A stretch of 45,528 nucleotides of DNA from Comamonadaceae bacterium (GCA_947451385.1 CANFYZ010000023.1:1-45528); one strand, 5' to 3'; shown: positions 7,486 through 17,546, counted from the stretch's first letter. Notes: generated from the letters alone by a model not told the origin. Numbers and translations are program-made.

Positions 7486-9108
7486 ATGACTTTCGATTTC
7501 AACGCCGCCTACACCAGCCACCGCTTGCCCCTGTTTGCGCGCAATGTGGTCTCCACCTCGCATCCGCTGGCCGCGCAAGCCGGTTTGCGCATGATGCTCA
7601 AAGGCGGCAACGCGGTGGACGCCGCGGTGGCGGCGGCGGCGGCCCTGACCTTGACCGAGCCGGTCAGCAACGGCTTGGGCTCTGACGCGTTTTGTATCCT
7701 GTGGGACGGGCAGCAACTGCATGGTTTGAACGCCTCCGGGCGGGCGCCGCAAAGCTGGACGCCAGATTACTTCAAACGCAAATACGGGGCCGATGTGACC
7801 GCGCCCCCGAAAAGAGGTTTTGATTCGGTGACCGTGCCAGGCGCCGTCAGCAGCTGGGTGGCCCTGAGTGAACGTTTTGGCAAACTGCCTTTTGCCGACC
7901 TGTTGGAGCCCGCCATTGAGATCGCCGAGCGTGGCTATTTGTTGCCGGTGGTGGTGCAGCAAAAGTGGGCGGCGGCCACGCCCGAGTTGCAATCATTGCC
8001 AGGTTTTGCCGAGAGCTTTTTGCCCTGGGGCCGTGCGCCGGATGTGGGCGAATTGTTCCAGTTCAAAGCGGCGGCACGGGGCTTGCGCGCCATTGCCGAA
8101 AGCAAAGGCCAAGCTTTTTACGGCGGTGAAATCGCCCAGGCGATTGAGCGCTTCAGCGCCCAGCATGGCGGCAGTCTCATCGCGCAAGACTTTGCCAATT
8201 ACCGCCCCGAATGGGTCACACCGATTGCGCAAAACTACCGCGGCTACACCTTGCACGAGATCCCGCCCAACGGCCAAGGCATTGCCGCGCTGATTGCGCT
8301 GGGCATTTTGGAGCACTTTGATGTGGCGGGTCTGCCGGTGGACGGCGTGGATTCACAGCATTTGCAAATTGAAGCCATGAAGCTGGCGTTTGCCGACGTG
8401 TACCGCTATGTGGCCGATCCGGGCTCGATGGAAGTCACTCCCGCACAAATGCTGGACCCAGCCTACCTGGCCAGCCGTGCCAAATTGATTCAGATGCACA
8501 AGGCGCAAGACTTTGGCGCCGGCAATCCGGTCAAAGGCGGCACGATTTACCTGACGGCGGCCGATGAAAACGGCATGATGGTCAGTTTCATTCAAAGCAA
8601 TTACATGGGCTTTGGTTCAGGTTGTGTGGAGCCGCAATTTGGCGTCAGTTTGCAAAACCGGGGTCATGGCTTCAGCGTGCAAGCGGGGGGACACAATCCG
8701 GCCAACCAAGTGGCTCCAGGCAAGCGCCCGTTCCACACCATCATTCCCGCTTTCTTAACCAAAGACGGCCAACCGGTCATGAGCTACGGCGTGATGGGCG
8801 CCAATATGCAGCCCCAAGGGCATATGCAGACCCTGGTGCGCATGCTCGACTACCGCCAAAACCCTCAAGCAGCGTGTGACGCGCCGCGTTGGCGCTACAA
8901 CGAGGGGTATTCGATCAACGTCGAAGCCGCCATGCATGCGCCCACGGTGCAGGGCTTGGCTGACCGGGGGCATCAGATGGACGTGATCAACGACTCCTAC
9001 CAAGACTTCGGTGCCGGCCAATTCATTTGGCGCATGGGCGATCCCAAGGTGCAAGGCTATGTTGCTGCCAGCGATGCGCGGCGCGATGGGCAGGCGGTTG
9101 GGTTTTGA
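7486..9108 (+). CDS. Gamma-glutamyltransferase-family protein
   Basis: This 540-residue Ntn-hydrolase belongs to the gamma-glutamyltranspeptidase family, which cleaves or transfers gamma-glutamyl groups after self-cleavage into two subunits. The N-terminus matches the family (ASHPLAAQAGLRMMLKGGNAVDAAVAAA-type segment near residues 25-50). The probable nucleophile is Thr353 in GGTIYLTAAD, which aligns with TTHYSVVD of classic enzymes. Later come SYGVMGANMQPQGH and a QVLVRMLDY-like segment. I see no signal peptide, so the enzyme is probably cytoplasmic, unlike the periplasmic E. coli enzyme. It follows the Bug gene by 6 bp and overlaps the next transporter gene. Glutathione itself may not be the substrate. 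Confidence 0.88.
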   Translation: MTFDFNAAYTSHRLPLFARNVVSTSHPLAAQAGLRMMLKGGNAVDAAVAAAAALTLTEPVSNGLGSDAFCILWDGQQLHGLNASGRAPQSWTPDYFKRKYGADVTAPPKRGFDSVTVPGAVSSWVALSERFGKLPFADLLEPAIEIAERGYLLPVVVQQKWAAATPELQSLPGFAESFLPWGRAPDVGELFQFKAAARGLRAIAESKGQAFYGGEIAQAIERFSAQHGGSLIAQDFANYRPEWVTPIAQNYRGYTLHEIPPNGQGIAALIALGILEHFDVAGLPVDGVDSQHLQIEAMKLAFADVYRYVADPGSMEVTPAQMLDPAYLASRAKLIQMHKAQDFGAGNPVKGGTIYLTAADENGMMVSFIQSNYMGFGSGCVEPQFGVSLQNRGHGFSVQAGGHNPANQVAPGKRPFHTIIPAFLTKDGQPVMSYGVMGANMQPQGHMQTLVRMLDYRQNPQAACDAPRWRYNEGYSINVEAAMHAPTVQGLADRGHQMDVINDSYQDFGAGQFIWRMGDPKVQGYVAASDARRDGQAVGF

Positions 9109-10007
9109 ATTCACGCGCGCCCAACGCGGCTCTTTCCACGGGTTTGCTCTTGGCCGCCGCCGGTTCGATCGCCTTCAGTGGCAAAGCCATCATTGTCAAA
9201 CTGGCCTACCGACATGGCGTGGATGCAGTGACCCTGTTGATGCTGCGCATGCTGTTTGCGCTGCCCTTGTTTGTGTGCATGGCCTGGTGGGCCGGGCGTG
9301 GCAAGCCGGGTTTGTCCCGCAAGGAGTTTGCCGGCATTGTGGGTTTGGGCTTTACTGGTTATTACCTGTCGAGTTTTTTGGATTTTTGGGGCTTGGAATA
9401 TGTCAGTGCCTCCTTTGAGCGTCTGATTTTGTATTTGAACCCCACCTTCGTTTTGTTGCTGGGATGGATTTTTTATCAGCGCCGCATTACCCGCAGACAA
9501 GCCTTGGCCATGGCCGTCAGCTACGCGGGTGTGGTGTTGGTATTCGGACATGAGTTGAGTTTGAGTGGCTCCAATGCCCTGTTGGGCACGGCCTTGGTGA
9601 TGAGCAGCGCCTTGACGTATGCGTTCTACATGACGTACAGCGGTCAATTGGTTCAGCGCTTGGGTTCCATGCGGCTGGCCGGTTGGGCGACCTCGGTCGC
9701 GTGCGTGTTGTGCATGGGGCAGTTTGCCCTGGTGCGACCGCTGTCGTTGGAGGCCGTGGCGCCTGAGGTTTTGTGGCTCTCCCTGCTCAATGCCACGGCG
9801 TGTACGGCCTTGCCGGTGTTGTTGGTGATGATGGCGATGGAGCGCATCGGTCCGGCTTTGACGGCCCAAACAGGCATGATTGGGCCGATGTCCACCATCA
9901 CCATGGGCGTGCTTTTGTTGGACGAGCCCTTCACCGCGTGGATCGTGGCGGGCACGGTCTTGGTGGTGAGTGGTGTTTTTTGGGTCACGCGTCCTGTGCG
10001 CGTGTGA
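9105..10007 (+). CDS. DMT-superfamily (EamA) transporter
   Basis: This is a membrane protein of about 300 residues with ten predicted helices arranged as two EamA repeats, typical of metabolite exporters. I chose TTG 9105, which overlaps the TGA of the preceding gene by 4 bp. The frame is open further back to 9027, but that part overlaps the transferase gene and reads as non-membrane, cysteine-rich sequence. The first helix follows at LSTGLLLAAAGSIAFSGKAI. The second repeat is visible near the end (GPMSTITMGVLLLDEPFTAW). Tight coupling to the transferase suggests a related substrate or product, but direction and substrate are inference. Confidence 0.82.
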   Translation: MNSRAPNAALSTGLLLAAAGSIAFSGKAIIVKLAYRHGVDAVTLLMLRMLFALPLFVCMAWWAGRGKPGLSRKEFAGIVGLGFTGYYLSSFLDFWGLEYVSASFERLILYLNPTFVLLLGWIFYQRRITRRQALAMAVSYAGVVLVFGHELSLSGSNALLGTALVMSSALTYAFYMTYSGQLVQRLGSMRLAGWATSVACVLCMGQFALVRPLSLEAVAPEVLWLSLLNATACTALPVLLVMMAMERIGPALTAQTGMIGPMSTITMGVLLLDEPFTAWIVAGTVLVVSGVFWVTRPVRV

Positions 10008-10031
10008 TTGTTTTTTTTCTAGGAGACTGAG

Positions 10032-10832
10032 ATGGACTTAGGTATTGCAGGAAAGTGGGCATTGGTTGGTGGCGCCAGCAAGGGCCTCGGTTGGGGTTGT
10101 GCCCGGGCCCTGGCGCACGAAGGTGTGAACGTGGTCATGGTGGCCCGCGGCGCGGAGGTGTTGAACGCCACGGTGGCGAAGTTGCAAGCCGAAGTCGCCA
10201 CCAGCGTGAAACTGATCGCCGTTCCCGCCGACATCACCACCGAAGCCGGCCGCCAAGCCCTGTTCACCGTGGCAGGCGGCCCGGGTAAGAATTTTGATAT
10301 CGTGGTCACCAACGCCGGCGGCCCACCGCCCGGTGATTTCCGCGATTGGGACCGTGATGCATGGATCAAAGCCATTGACGCCAATATGCTCACGCCCATC
10401 GAGCTGATCAAAGCCACGGTGGACGGCATGGCGGCGCGTGGTTTTGGTCGCATTGTCAACATCACCTCCAGCTCGGTGAAGTCACCCATCGATGTGCTGG
10501 GTTTGTCCAATGGCGCGCGCAGTGGTTTGACCGGCTTTGTGGCTGGCACATCGCGCAGCAAAATCGCCTCGCAAGGCGTGACCATCAACAACTTGTTGCC
10601 GGGCCGATTTGACACCGACCGGATCCGCGCAACCTTGCCGGCCATGGCCGAAAAAGCGGGCAAGACCATCGAGGAAATGCGCGCCCTGCAACAAGCGCAA
10701 ATCCCTGCCGGTCGTTATGGCAGCGCCGAAGAGTTTGGTGCGATCTGTGCATTTTTGTGCAGCCAACACGCCGCCTACCTGACGGGTCAAAACGTGTTGG
10801 CCGATGGCGGCGCTTATCCTGGTACGTACTGA
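10032..10832 (+). CDS. Short-chain dehydrogenase/reductase with atypical catalytic motif
   Basis: This 266-residue Rossmann-fold oxidoreductase starts after a good AGGAG site. The cofactor motif is GGASKGLGWGCA at residues about 12-23, and NAGG follows near residue 93. The region that normally carries YxxxK reads LSNGARSGL, so the usual Tyr and Lys appear replaced (best alignment gives Ser and Arg). The catalytic Ser of ITSSSV is kept. This divergent subfamily is often annotated as 3-oxoacyl-ACP reductase, but that activity is not supported by the active site. It ends with the family's conserved YLTGQNVLADGG. It is 24 bp after the transporter gene and may share its transcript. Confidence 0.85.
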   Translation: MDLGIAGKWALVGGASKGLGWGCARALAHEGVNVVMVARGAEVLNATVAKLQAEVATSVKLIAVPADITTEAGRQALFTVAGGPGKNFDIVVTNAGGPPPGDFRDWDRDAWIKAIDANMLTPIELIKATVDGMAARGFGRIVNITSSSVKSPIDVLGLSNGARSGLTGFVAGTSRSKIASQGVTINNLLPGRFDTDRIRATLPAMAEKAGKTIEEMRALQQAQIPAGRYGSAEEFGAICAFLCSQHAAYLTGQNVLADGGAYPGTY

Positions 10833-10840
10833 ATCCGCAA

Positions 10841-10859
10841 GCCACTCCTCTGGAGTGGC
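10841..10859 (+). terminator. Probable terminator between convergent genes
   Basis: GCCACTCC-TCT-GGAGTGGC is a perfect 8-bp stem 8 bp after the SDR stop. The T-run (TTTT) comes five bases after the stem, so efficiency may be moderate. The convergent exporter gene ends at 10867. Confidence 0.45.
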
Positions 10860-10866
10860 GCGGTTT

Positions 10867-11766
10867 TCAGCGCCGTGATGACACCAGGATGCCGCCCACG
10901 ATCAGGGCAAAAGCCAGCGCGTGGTAGAGGTGAGGTAACTCACCCAAGAAGGCGGCCGACAACAGGGCGGCAAACAGCGGTGTGAGGTTAGAAAAAAAGC
11001 CTGCCACCGCTGGACCCGCGCGCTGCACGCCTTCGCCCCAACAGCGGTAAGCCAGCACGGCTGGGCCTGTGGCCACAAAGGCCAGGGCGCAAATCAATGG
11101 CCAGCCCCAAGTGATGTGGGCTTCGGTCAAGCTCCATTCGGCGGCGCTGAAGGCGCCCGACCAACCTAAGCCAAATACCACCTGCGCCATTAAAAATGCA
11201 GCCCAGTTCTGGCGCAAAGCCTCGGGCTCATCTCGCCGCGTCAGCAACCAACTGTACAAAGCCCAACTGGCGGTGGCGAGTAAGACGTAAATGTCACCCA
11301 AAACGAATTCGACGTTGAGCAATTGCGTCCATTCACCCCGGCACAGGACCACGGCCACGCCCGTGATGGACAGCACCGCGCCGGCCAACTGAGGCAGTCG
11401 CACCGGTGCTTTGAACAAAAAGGCACCCAAGACCAACATGAACACGGGCGTGCTGGAGGCGACCAGGGTCACGTTCAAAGGCGTTGAAGTTTGCAGCGCC
11501 AGGTACTGCAGCGCGTTGTAGCAGCCCACGCCCAGCAAACTCAGCACCCCAAAGCGGCGCCAATGGGTCCACAGACCACTGCCAGCGCGAAATACCGGAT
11601 AGGCCATGGGCAACAAAATGAAAAACGCCACGGCCCAACGCAAAAAATTCAAAGTGATGGGCGGCACCAAGGGGCTCACCAGCCGGCCAACCACCGCATT
11701 GCCTGCCCACAGCAGGGGCGGAATGGTGAGCAAAATTGCGGTGCGCAGCGCCAGTTTTTGTGTCAT
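10867..11766 (-). CDS. DMT-superfamily (EamA) transporter
   Basis: This is a 299-residue membrane protein with ten predicted helices and two EamA repeats. The first repeat begins TILLTIPPLLWAGNAVVGRL. A glycine/proline-rich LNVTLVASSTPVFMLVLGAFLF segment follows near residue 100, and the second repeat ends at AFLGELPHLYHALAFALIVGG. It resembles the exporter at 9105 only at the family level. It is monocistronic, convergent with the SDR gene and divergent from the quinone oxidoreductase gene. The substrate is unknown. Confidence 0.87.
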   Translation of the reverse strand: MTQKLALRTAILLTIPPLLWAGNAVVGRLVSPLVPPITLNFLRWAVAFFILLPMAYPVFRAGSGLWTHWRRFGVLSLLGVGCYNALQYLALQTSTPLNVTLVASSTPVFMLVLGAFLFKAPVRLPQLAGAVLSITGVAVVLCRGEWTQLLNVEFVLGDIYVLLATASWALYSWLLTRRDEPEALRQNWAAFLMAQVVFGLGWSGAFSAAEWSLTEAHITWGWPLICALAFVATGPAVLAYRCWGEGVQRAGPAVAGFFSNLTPLFAALLSAAFLGELPHLYHALAFALIVGGILVSSRR

Positions 11767-11887
11767 GCCGGTGACTGTAACGCGAGGGCGGCCCTGCGGC
11801 TGTCGCCCATGGATTGGGATTTCGTGGCACAGTCACGCGAGCGCATTTTTTAACCTTGATCCCAACCTCAATTAGCTGGAGAAACAC

Positions 11888-12871
11888 ATGAGCTTGACCG
11901 TCCAAATTGCCCAACACGGTGGTCCCGAAGAAATGAAACTGGTCGATGTGGCAGTGGGCCAACCCGGCCCGGGGCAAATTCGCATTCGCCACAAAGCCAT
12001 TGGCCTGAATTTCATTGACGTTTACCAACGCGCCGGCCTGTATGCCATGCCCATGCCCTTGAACTTGGGCATGGAAGCCTCGGGCATTGTCGAGGCGGTG
12101 GGCGAGGGCGTGACGCACCTGAAAGTGGGCGACCGCGCTGCCTACGCCAGCAACCCGCCCGGCAGCTACAGCGAAGAGCGCGTGATGCCCGCCCAGAGCG
12201 TGTGTAAATTGCCCGATGCGATCAGCTTTGAAACCGGTGCGGCCATGATGCTCAAAGGTTTGACCGCGCAGTACCTGCTCAAGCGCACCTTGCCGCAAGG
12301 TGGTTTGAAGGCTGGCGACTTTGTCTTGTTCCATGCCGCCGCCGGTGGCGTGGGCTTGATCGCTTGCCAATGGGCCAAGGCGCTGGGTTACCAATTGATC
12401 GGCACCGCCGGCAGCGACGCCAAATGCCAGCTGGCCAAAGAGCACGGCGCGGCCTATGTGATCAACTACAACACCGAAGACTTTGCCGCCCGCGTGAAAG
12501 AAATCACCGGCGGCAAGGGCGTGAAGGTGGTGTACGACTCGGTCGGCAAAGACACCTGGGACAAGTCATTGGACTGCTTGATGCCTTTTGGCTTGATGGC
12601 CAGCTTCGGCAACGCCTCGGGTCCTGTGGCACCGTTTGCGCCCGGTATTTTGGGCCCCAAAGGCTCCATTTACGTGACGCGTCAAACCCTATTCACGCAC
12701 ATCTCCACCCGCGAAAGCACGCAAGAAATGGCCGACGAGTTGTTTGAGGTGGTGGCCAGTGGCAAGGTGCATATCCGCATCGACCAGACCTACAAACTGG
12801 CCGATATTGCCCAAGCCCACCGTGACTTGGAAGCCCGTAAAACCACGGGTTGCACCATCATCACTTTGTAA
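11888..12871 (+). CDS. qor: NADPH:quinone oxidoreductase (Qor, zinc-free MDR family)
   Basis: This 327-residue medium-chain reductase lacks catalytic zinc ligands, as expected for quinone reductases. Substrate-domain features are GLNFIDVYQRAGLY near residue 38 and LGMEASGIVEAVGEGV. The cofactor-binding motif is HAAAGGVGLIACQWAKALG near residue 150, followed by VINYNTEDF and VVYDSVGKDTW. It starts after a GGAG site. A terminator with long A and T tracts follows. Its physiological substrate is probably a quinone or an enone aldehyde; this is family knowledge rather than evidence from the locus. Confidence 0.92.
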   Translation: MSLTVQIAQHGGPEEMKLVDVAVGQPGPGQIRIRHKAIGLNFIDVYQRAGLYAMPMPLNLGMEASGIVEAVGEGVTHLKVGDRAAYASNPPGSYSEERVMPAQSVCKLPDAISFETGAAMMLKGLTAQYLLKRTLPQGGLKAGDFVLFHAAAGGVGLIACQWAKALGYQLIGTAGSDAKCQLAKEHGAAYVINYNTEDFAARVKEITGGKGVKVVYDSVGKDTWDKSLDCLMPFGLMASFGNASGPVAPFAPGILGPKGSIYVTRQTLFTHISTRESTQEMADELFEVVASGKVHIRIDQTYKLADIAQAHRDLEARKTTGCTIITL

Positions 12872-12885
12872 ATCTCGCTGCCCAT

Positions 12886-12923
12886 AAAAAAACCGCTGCC
12901 CGAGAGGGACAGCGGTTTTTTTT
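12886..12923. terminator. Bidirectional terminator between qor and the aminotransferase gene
   Basis: A stem of AAAAAAACCGCTG against CAGCGGTTTTTTT with a short irregular loop has an A-tract on one side and eight Ts on the other, so it can end transcription from both convergent genes. Its left arm is part of an 18-base sequence repeated at 26421-26438. Confidence 0.88.
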
Positions 12924-12929
12924 GGCGCC

Positions 12930-14078
12930 TCAAGCGGCCAGCTTGGCCTTCGGGGCAATGGCGTCTAAAGCATCGCTCAGGTGCTTGAGCGTGCGTGGCA
13001 CTTGGTGCCATTTGTCCAGACCAAACAAGCCCATACGGAAAGTGCGGAAGTCGGCAGGCTCGTCACACTGCAGCGGAACACCGGCAGCAGTTTGCAGGCC
13101 CAGTGCCAGAAACTTTTGGCTGCTTTGAATCTCAGGGTCGGTGGTGTAACTGACCACCACGCCAGGGGCTTCAAAGCCGGGTGCGGCCACGCTGGGAAAG
13201 CCGTGCGCCTGCAACAAGGCGCGCACTTGGCGTCCCAAGGCCATTTGCTCTTCACGCACTTTGGCAAAGCCATAGGCTTCTGTTTCGAGCATGGTTTCTT
13301 GCAGGCGTTGCAGGGCGTCAGTGGGCAAGGTGGTGTGGTACATGTGGCCACCGGCTTCGTAGGTCTCCATGACCTGCAGCCACTTTTTCAGATCCATCGC
13401 GAAGGTGGTGCTGGTGGTGCTGTCGATGGCTTGGCGGGCACGTTCGCTCATCATGATCATGGCGCAGCAAGGCGAACTGCTCCAACCTTTTTGCGGCGCG
13501 CTGATCAGCAGGTCCACGCCGGTGGCTTGCATGTCGACCCACATGGCGCCCGAGGCAATGCAGTCGAGCACAAACAGGCCGCCTACCGCGTGCACGGCGT
13601 CTGCCACCGCACGAAGGTAGTCGTCTGGCAGGATCATGCCTGCAGAGGTTTCCACATGGGGTGCAAACACCAAGGCGGGTTTTTCTGCGGCAATCGCGGC
13701 TTTGACTTCTTCAATGGGCGCAGGAACCCAGGCGGCTTGCGAAACAGCGGCCACGCGGCGGGCCTTGAGCACGCTGTGGCTTTTGGGAATCTGGCCCATG
13801 TCAAAGATTTGCGTCCAACGGTAGCTGAACCAGCCATTGCGGATCACCATGACATGCTTTTGGGTGGCGAACTGACGCGCCACCGATTCCATCCCAAAGG
13901 TGCCACTGCCAGGCACCAGAGCCACGCTGTGTGCGCCGTAAACGCTTTTGAGCATGCGCGAGATGTCGGTCATCACGCCGCCAAAGCGCTGAGACATGTG
14001 GTTCAAGGCGCGATCGGTGTAGACCACCGAAAATTCGAGTAAGCCATCGGGGTCAATGTGGGGCAGTAATCCGGGCAT
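12930..14078 (-). CDS. Class V PLP-dependent aminotransferase (alanine/serine-glyoxylate type)
   Basis: This is a 382-residue fold-type I aminotransferase. The PLP-binding lysine is Lys197 in SAPQKGWSS, and the cofactor-contacting aspartate is Asp172 in VLDCIASG. The PGSGTFGMES loop near residue 57 contacts the phosphate. The overall pattern matches the serine-glyoxylate/alanine-glyoxylate/2-aminoethylphosphonate aminotransferase group, in which amino donors cannot be told apart by eye. It reads away from lspA and stands alone between a terminator and a short 52-bp spacer. A role in glyoxylate or serine metabolism is the best guess. Confidence 0.87.
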   Translation of the reverse strand: MPGLLPHIDPDGLLEFSVVYTDRALNHMSQRFGGVMTDISRMLKSVYGAHSVALVPGSGTFGMESVARQFATQKHVMVIRNGWFSYRWTQIFDMGQIPKSHSVLKARRVAAVSQAAWVPAPIEEVKAAIAAEKPALVFAPHVETSAGMILPDDYLRAVADAVHAVGGLFVLDCIASGAMWVDMQATGVDLLISAPQKGWSSSPCCAMIMMSERARQAIDSTTSTTFAMDLKKWLQVMETYEAGGHMYHTTLPTDALQRLQETMLETEAYGFAKVREEQMALGRQVRALLQAHGFPSVAAPGFEAPGVVVSYTTDPEIQSSQKFLALGLQTAAGVPLQCDEPADFRTFRMGLFGLDKWHQVPRTLKHLSDALDAIAPKAKLAA

Positions 14079-14130
14079 GGCGAATCCTTTAATTTTTCAG
14101 ATAATCCGTGATTTTCAGGGAAAACAAGAA

Positions 14131-14640
14131 TCAGCGCTCGCTGCGCACGCGCAGCAGTTCGTCAAGGATCAGGCAGGCCGCCCCCAAGCTGATGGCGCTG
14201 TCGGCCAGATTGAACGCCGGAAAGTGGATGCCGGCGTAGTGGAAGTCCAAAAAGTCCACCACATAGCCGTACAAGACGCGGTCGAGCACATTGCCCACCG
14301 CGCCGCCTAAGACGCAGGCAATGGCAAAACCAAACAGCTTTTGCCCAGCGTGTTTTTTCAAAAGCCACACCATCAGCAAGGCTGCTACCGTGCCCAGGCC
14401 GGTGAAAAACCAGCGCTGCCAGCCCCCGGCTTGCGCCAGAAACGAAAAGGCTGCGCCCGTGTTGTGCACCCGCACCAGATTGAAAAACGAGGTCATCGTG
14501 ACGCTGTCACCCAAGGCGAAGCTGCCAATGATCAAAATTTTTGTGAACTGATCGGCCAACAAGACCAGCAAGGCCAGGCCCAGCCACAGCCATAAGCTGC
14601 TGCGGGCATGCACGGGTGAGGATTTGGATTTTTTGGCCAT
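14131..14640 (-). CDS. lspA: Lipoprotein signal peptidase (signal peptidase II)
   Basis: This 169-residue inner-membrane aspartyl protease removes signal peptides from prolipoproteins. Both catalytic aspartates are visible: one in [15 protein letters not shown] and the other in [11 protein letters not shown]. Four membrane helices are present, beginning with [18 protein letters not shown] prefer ATG 14640. A TTG at 14670 is in frame, would add ten residues and would overlap the ileS stop by 4 bp, so it is a real alternative. The gene follows ribF and ileS in the usual proteobacterial order. Confidence 0.95.
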   Translation of the reverse strand: MAKKSKSSPVHARSSLWLWLGLALLVLLADQFTKILIIGSFALGDSVTMTSFFNLVRVHNTGAAFSFLAQAGGWQRWFFTGLGTVAALLMVWLLKKHAGQKLFGFAIACVLGGAVGNVLDRVLYGYVVDFLDFHYAGIHFPAFNLADSAISLGAACLILDELLRVRSER

Positions 14641-14666
14641 GGCAGTTGCTGACGTTGCGGTCGGGT

Positions 14667-17546
14667 TCAAGCCACCCGGCGGGTTTCACCCTCGCCGGTC
14701 AAATTGCTGCAGCAGCGACCGCACAGCGTGGGGTGCTCTGCATAGGCGCCGACATCGGCGCTGTAATGCCAGCAGCGCTCGCATTTCACATCGGGGCTGA
14801 CGGCCACGGTGATCGACAAAGCCTGGGCCTCAGCCAAAGCCAGCACCGAAGTGATGAAGACAAACTTGGCATCAGGCCCCAAGCTGCGCAGCAGGGCCAG
14901 GTCATCTGGCGCCGCATGCACGGTCACATTGGACTGCAAGGACGAACCGACCTGGCCTTGTGCCCGCACGTTTTCGATGTCTTTGTTGACCACATCGCGG
15001 ATCTCGCGAATGCGGCCCCACTTGGCCAGCAATTGGTTGTTGACCGCACCCAGGTCCACAAAGGTTTCCAAGAAGATGGACTCGGAGTGACCGACCACGC
15101 CCCACGCTTCTTCGGCGGTGAAGCTCAAGAACGGCGCCATCCAACGCAGCATGGCCTGGGTGATTTGGTGCAAGGCGGTTTGCGCGCTGCGCCGGGCCAA
15201 AGATTTGGGCGCGGTGGTGTAGAGGCGGTCTTTCAGCACGTCCAGGTAAAAAGCACCCAGGTCTTCTGAGCAGTACAGCTGCAACTTGGAGACCACGGGG
15301 TGGAACTCGTAGGCATCAAAGTGGGTGCGGATGTCGGCTTGCACTTGGGCCGCGCGGGACAAGGCGTACTGATCGATCTCCAACAAATCGCTGTACGCCA
15401 CGGCGTCTTTGGCCGGGTCAAAGTCGCTCACATTGGCCAGCAAAAAACGCAGTGTGTTGCGGATGCGGCGGTACGCGTCGACCACGCGGGCCAAGATTTT
15501 GTCGTCGATGTTCAGGTCGCCCGAATAATCGGTCGAGGCCACCCACAGGCGCACGATCTCTGCACCCATCTTCTCGGTCACTTCTTGCGGTGCCACGGTG
15601 TTGCCCAGGCTTTTGCTCATCTTGCGGCCTTGGCCGTCGGTGGCAAAGCCGTGCGTCAGCAGGCCTTTGTAGGGGGCGCGGTCGTACAAGGCGCAGCCCA
15701 AAAGCAGCGAACTGTGGAACCAGCCGCGGTGCTGGTCGTGGCCTTCGAGGTACAGGTCCGCCTCGGGGCCTTCGGTGTGGAAGGGCGGCCGCGCATAGGC
15801 ATCCTTGTGGCTGCCGCGCAGCACGTGTTGGAAGGTCGAGCCGGAGTCGAACCAGACTTCCAGAATGTCGGTGCTCTTGGTGTACTGAGCGGCATCGTCA
15901 CCGGGTTGGTTCAGGATGTCTTCTGCCGTGGCACGGCTCCAGGCCTCGATGCCGCCTTGTTCGACGATATCTGCCGCTTGGTCCAAGATGGCCATGGTGC
16001 GGGGATGCAATTCGCCCGTGTCCTTGTGCAAAAAGAACGGCACGGGCACGCCCCAAGAGCGCTGGCGCGAGATGCACCAGTCGGGTCGGTTGGCGATCAT
16101 GTCGCGCAAACGGCTTTTGCCGTTCTCGGGATAGAAGGCTGTGTCATCGATCGCATCCAGCGCCAACTGGCGCAGTGTCTTGGGCGCTTTGTCGCGGGTG
16201 AAGACGCCTTCGCCCTCGTCCATGCGCACAAACCATTGGGCCGCGGCGCGGTAGATCACCGGCGTCTTGTGCCGCCAGCAATGCGGGTAGCTGTGGTGGA
16301 TGGGCTGGGTCGCCATCAGGCGGTCGCACTGGCCCAGCACCTCGATCACGCGGGCGCAGGCCTTCCAGATGTTCATGCCGCCAAACAGCGGCAACTCCTC
16401 GGCGTAGCTGCCGTTGCCTTGCACCGGGTTCAAAATCTGCTCGTACTTCAGGCCGTGGGCCACGCAGCTGTTGAAGTCGTCCACACCGTAAGCGGGCGCG
16501 GAATGCACGATGCCGGTGCCGTCGCCATCGCTCACGTAGTCGGCCAGATACAGGGGCGACAGCCGCTTGTAGCTGTACTCGCCTTCGCCGCTGTCGATGT
16601 CATGCAGTGGATGGCGGAACACCAGCCCGCGCAGGGCTTCGCCCTTGGCGGTGGCGACCACGGTGCCTTCCAGCTGGTAGCGTTCCAGTGCCTTTTCTAC
16701 CAGGCTGGCGCCCAGCAGCAGAATGCCGCGCGGCGTATCGACCAGCGCGTATTCCAGCTCGGGGTGGGCGTTCAGGGCCTGGTTGGCGGGGATGGTCCAG
16801 GCGGTGGTGGTCCAGATGACGGCAAAGCCCTTCTTGTTGCCCTCACCGGGCAGGGCGCTCAGGCCAAAGGCTTTGGCCAGTGCAGCGGGGTCATTGGCTT
16901 CAAAGGCCACATCCAGCGTGTCGCTCTTCTTGTCGGCGTATTCGATCTCGAACTCGGCCAAAGACGAGCCGCAATCAAAGCACCAGTACACGGGCTTCAG
17001 GCCCCGGTACACAAAGCCGCGTTCGATCACGCGCTTGAAGGCGCGGATTTGGCCGCCCTCGTTGGCCGGGTCCATGGTGCGGTAGGGGCGTTCCCAGTCA
17101 CCCAACACCCCCAAGCGTTTGAAATCTTCGCGCTGCTGCGCGATTTGCTCGGTGGCAAAGGCCCGGCTTTTGGCCTGCATGTCATCACGGCTGAGTTTGC
17201 GGCCATGCAGTTTTTCGATGGCGTTTTCGATCGGCAGACCGTGGCAGTCCCAGCCGGGGATGTATTGCGCGTCAAAGCCGGCCAATTGCTTGGACTTGAC
17301 GATCATGTCTTTGAGCACCTTGTTCAGCGCGTGCCCAATGTGCAATTGGCCGTTGGCATAGGGCGGGCCGTCGTGCAGCACAAACAGCGGCGCACCTTGG
17401 CGGGCGACGCGCAGGCGTTTGTACAAGCCGTCACTGTTCCAAGCCTTCACCCAGGCCGGCTCGCGCTTGGGCAGGTCCCCCCGCATTGGAAACGGGGTGT
17501 CGGGCATGTTCAGGGTGGCGCGGTAATTCGTTTTGGCTTCAGACAT
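14667..17546 (-). CDS. ileS: Isoleucyl-tRNA synthetase
   Basis: This 959-residue class I aminoacyl-tRNA synthetase charges tRNA-Ile and edits misactivated valine. The HIGH motif is at residues 69-72 ([11 protein letters not shown]), and KMSKS is in [14 protein letters not shown]-terminal zinc-binding segment (CERCWHYS ... CGRCCSNL) marks the common bacterial form. I chose ATG 17546 ([19 protein letters not shown]) because it matches the usual N-terminus; the frame opens upstream into non-conserved sequence. It is the middle gene of ribF-ileS-lspA. A very long antisense frame over this gene is coding shadow. Confidence 0.98.
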   Translation of the reverse strand: MSEAKTNYRATLNMPDTPFPMRGDLPKREPAWVKAWNSDGLYKRLRVARQGAPLFVLHDGPPYANGQLHIGHALNKVLKDMIVKSKQLAGFDAQYIPGWDCHGLPIENAIEKLHGRKLSRDDMQAKSRAFATEQIAQQREDFKRLGVLGDWERPYRTMDPANEGGQIRAFKRVIERGFVYRGLKPVYWCFDCGSSLAEFEIEYADKKSDTLDVAFEANDPAALAKAFGLSALPGEGNKKGFAVIWTTTAWTIPANQALNAHPELEYALVDTPRGILLLGASLVEKALERYQLEGTVVATAKGEALRGLVFRHPLHDIDSGEGEYSYKRLSPLYLADYVSDGDGTGIVHSAPAYGVDDFNSCVAHGLKYEQILNPVQGNGSYAEELPLFGGMNIWKACARVIEVLGQCDRLMATQPIHHSYPHCWRHKTPVIYRAAAQWFVRMDEGEGVFTRDKAPKTLRQLALDAIDDTAFYPENGKSRLRDMIANRPDWCISRQRSWGVPVPFFLHKDTGELHPRTMAILDQAADIVEQGGIEAWSRATAEDILNQPGDDAAQYTKSTDILEVWFDSGSTFQHVLRGSHKDAYARPPFHTEGPEADLYLEGHDQHRGWFHSSLLLGCALYDRAPYKGLLTHGFATDGQGRKMSKSLGNTVAPQEVTEKMGAEIVRLWVASTDYSGDLNIDDKILARVVDAYRRIRNTLRFLLANVSDFDPAKDAVAYSDLLEIDQYALSRAAQVQADIRTHFDAYEFHPVVSKLQLYCSEDLGAFYLDVLKDRLYTTAPKSLARRSAQTALHQITQAMLRWMAPFLSFTAEEAWGVVGHSESIFLETFVDLGAVNNQLLAKWGRIREIRDVVNKDIENVRAQGQVGSSLQSNVTVHAAPDDLALLRSLGPDAKFVFITSVLALAEAQALSITVAVSPDVKCERCWHYSADVGAYAEHPTLCGRCCSNLTGEGETRRVA

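Noticed and set aside
6910..7992. 360-codon minus-strand frame over the Bug and transferase genes
   Set aside because: It is antisense to two clearly recognised genes and has no domain signature.
12981..14042. 353-codon plus-strand frame antisense to the aminotransferase gene
   Set aside because: The aminotransferase has its PLP lysine and family motifs. The antisense translation shows none.
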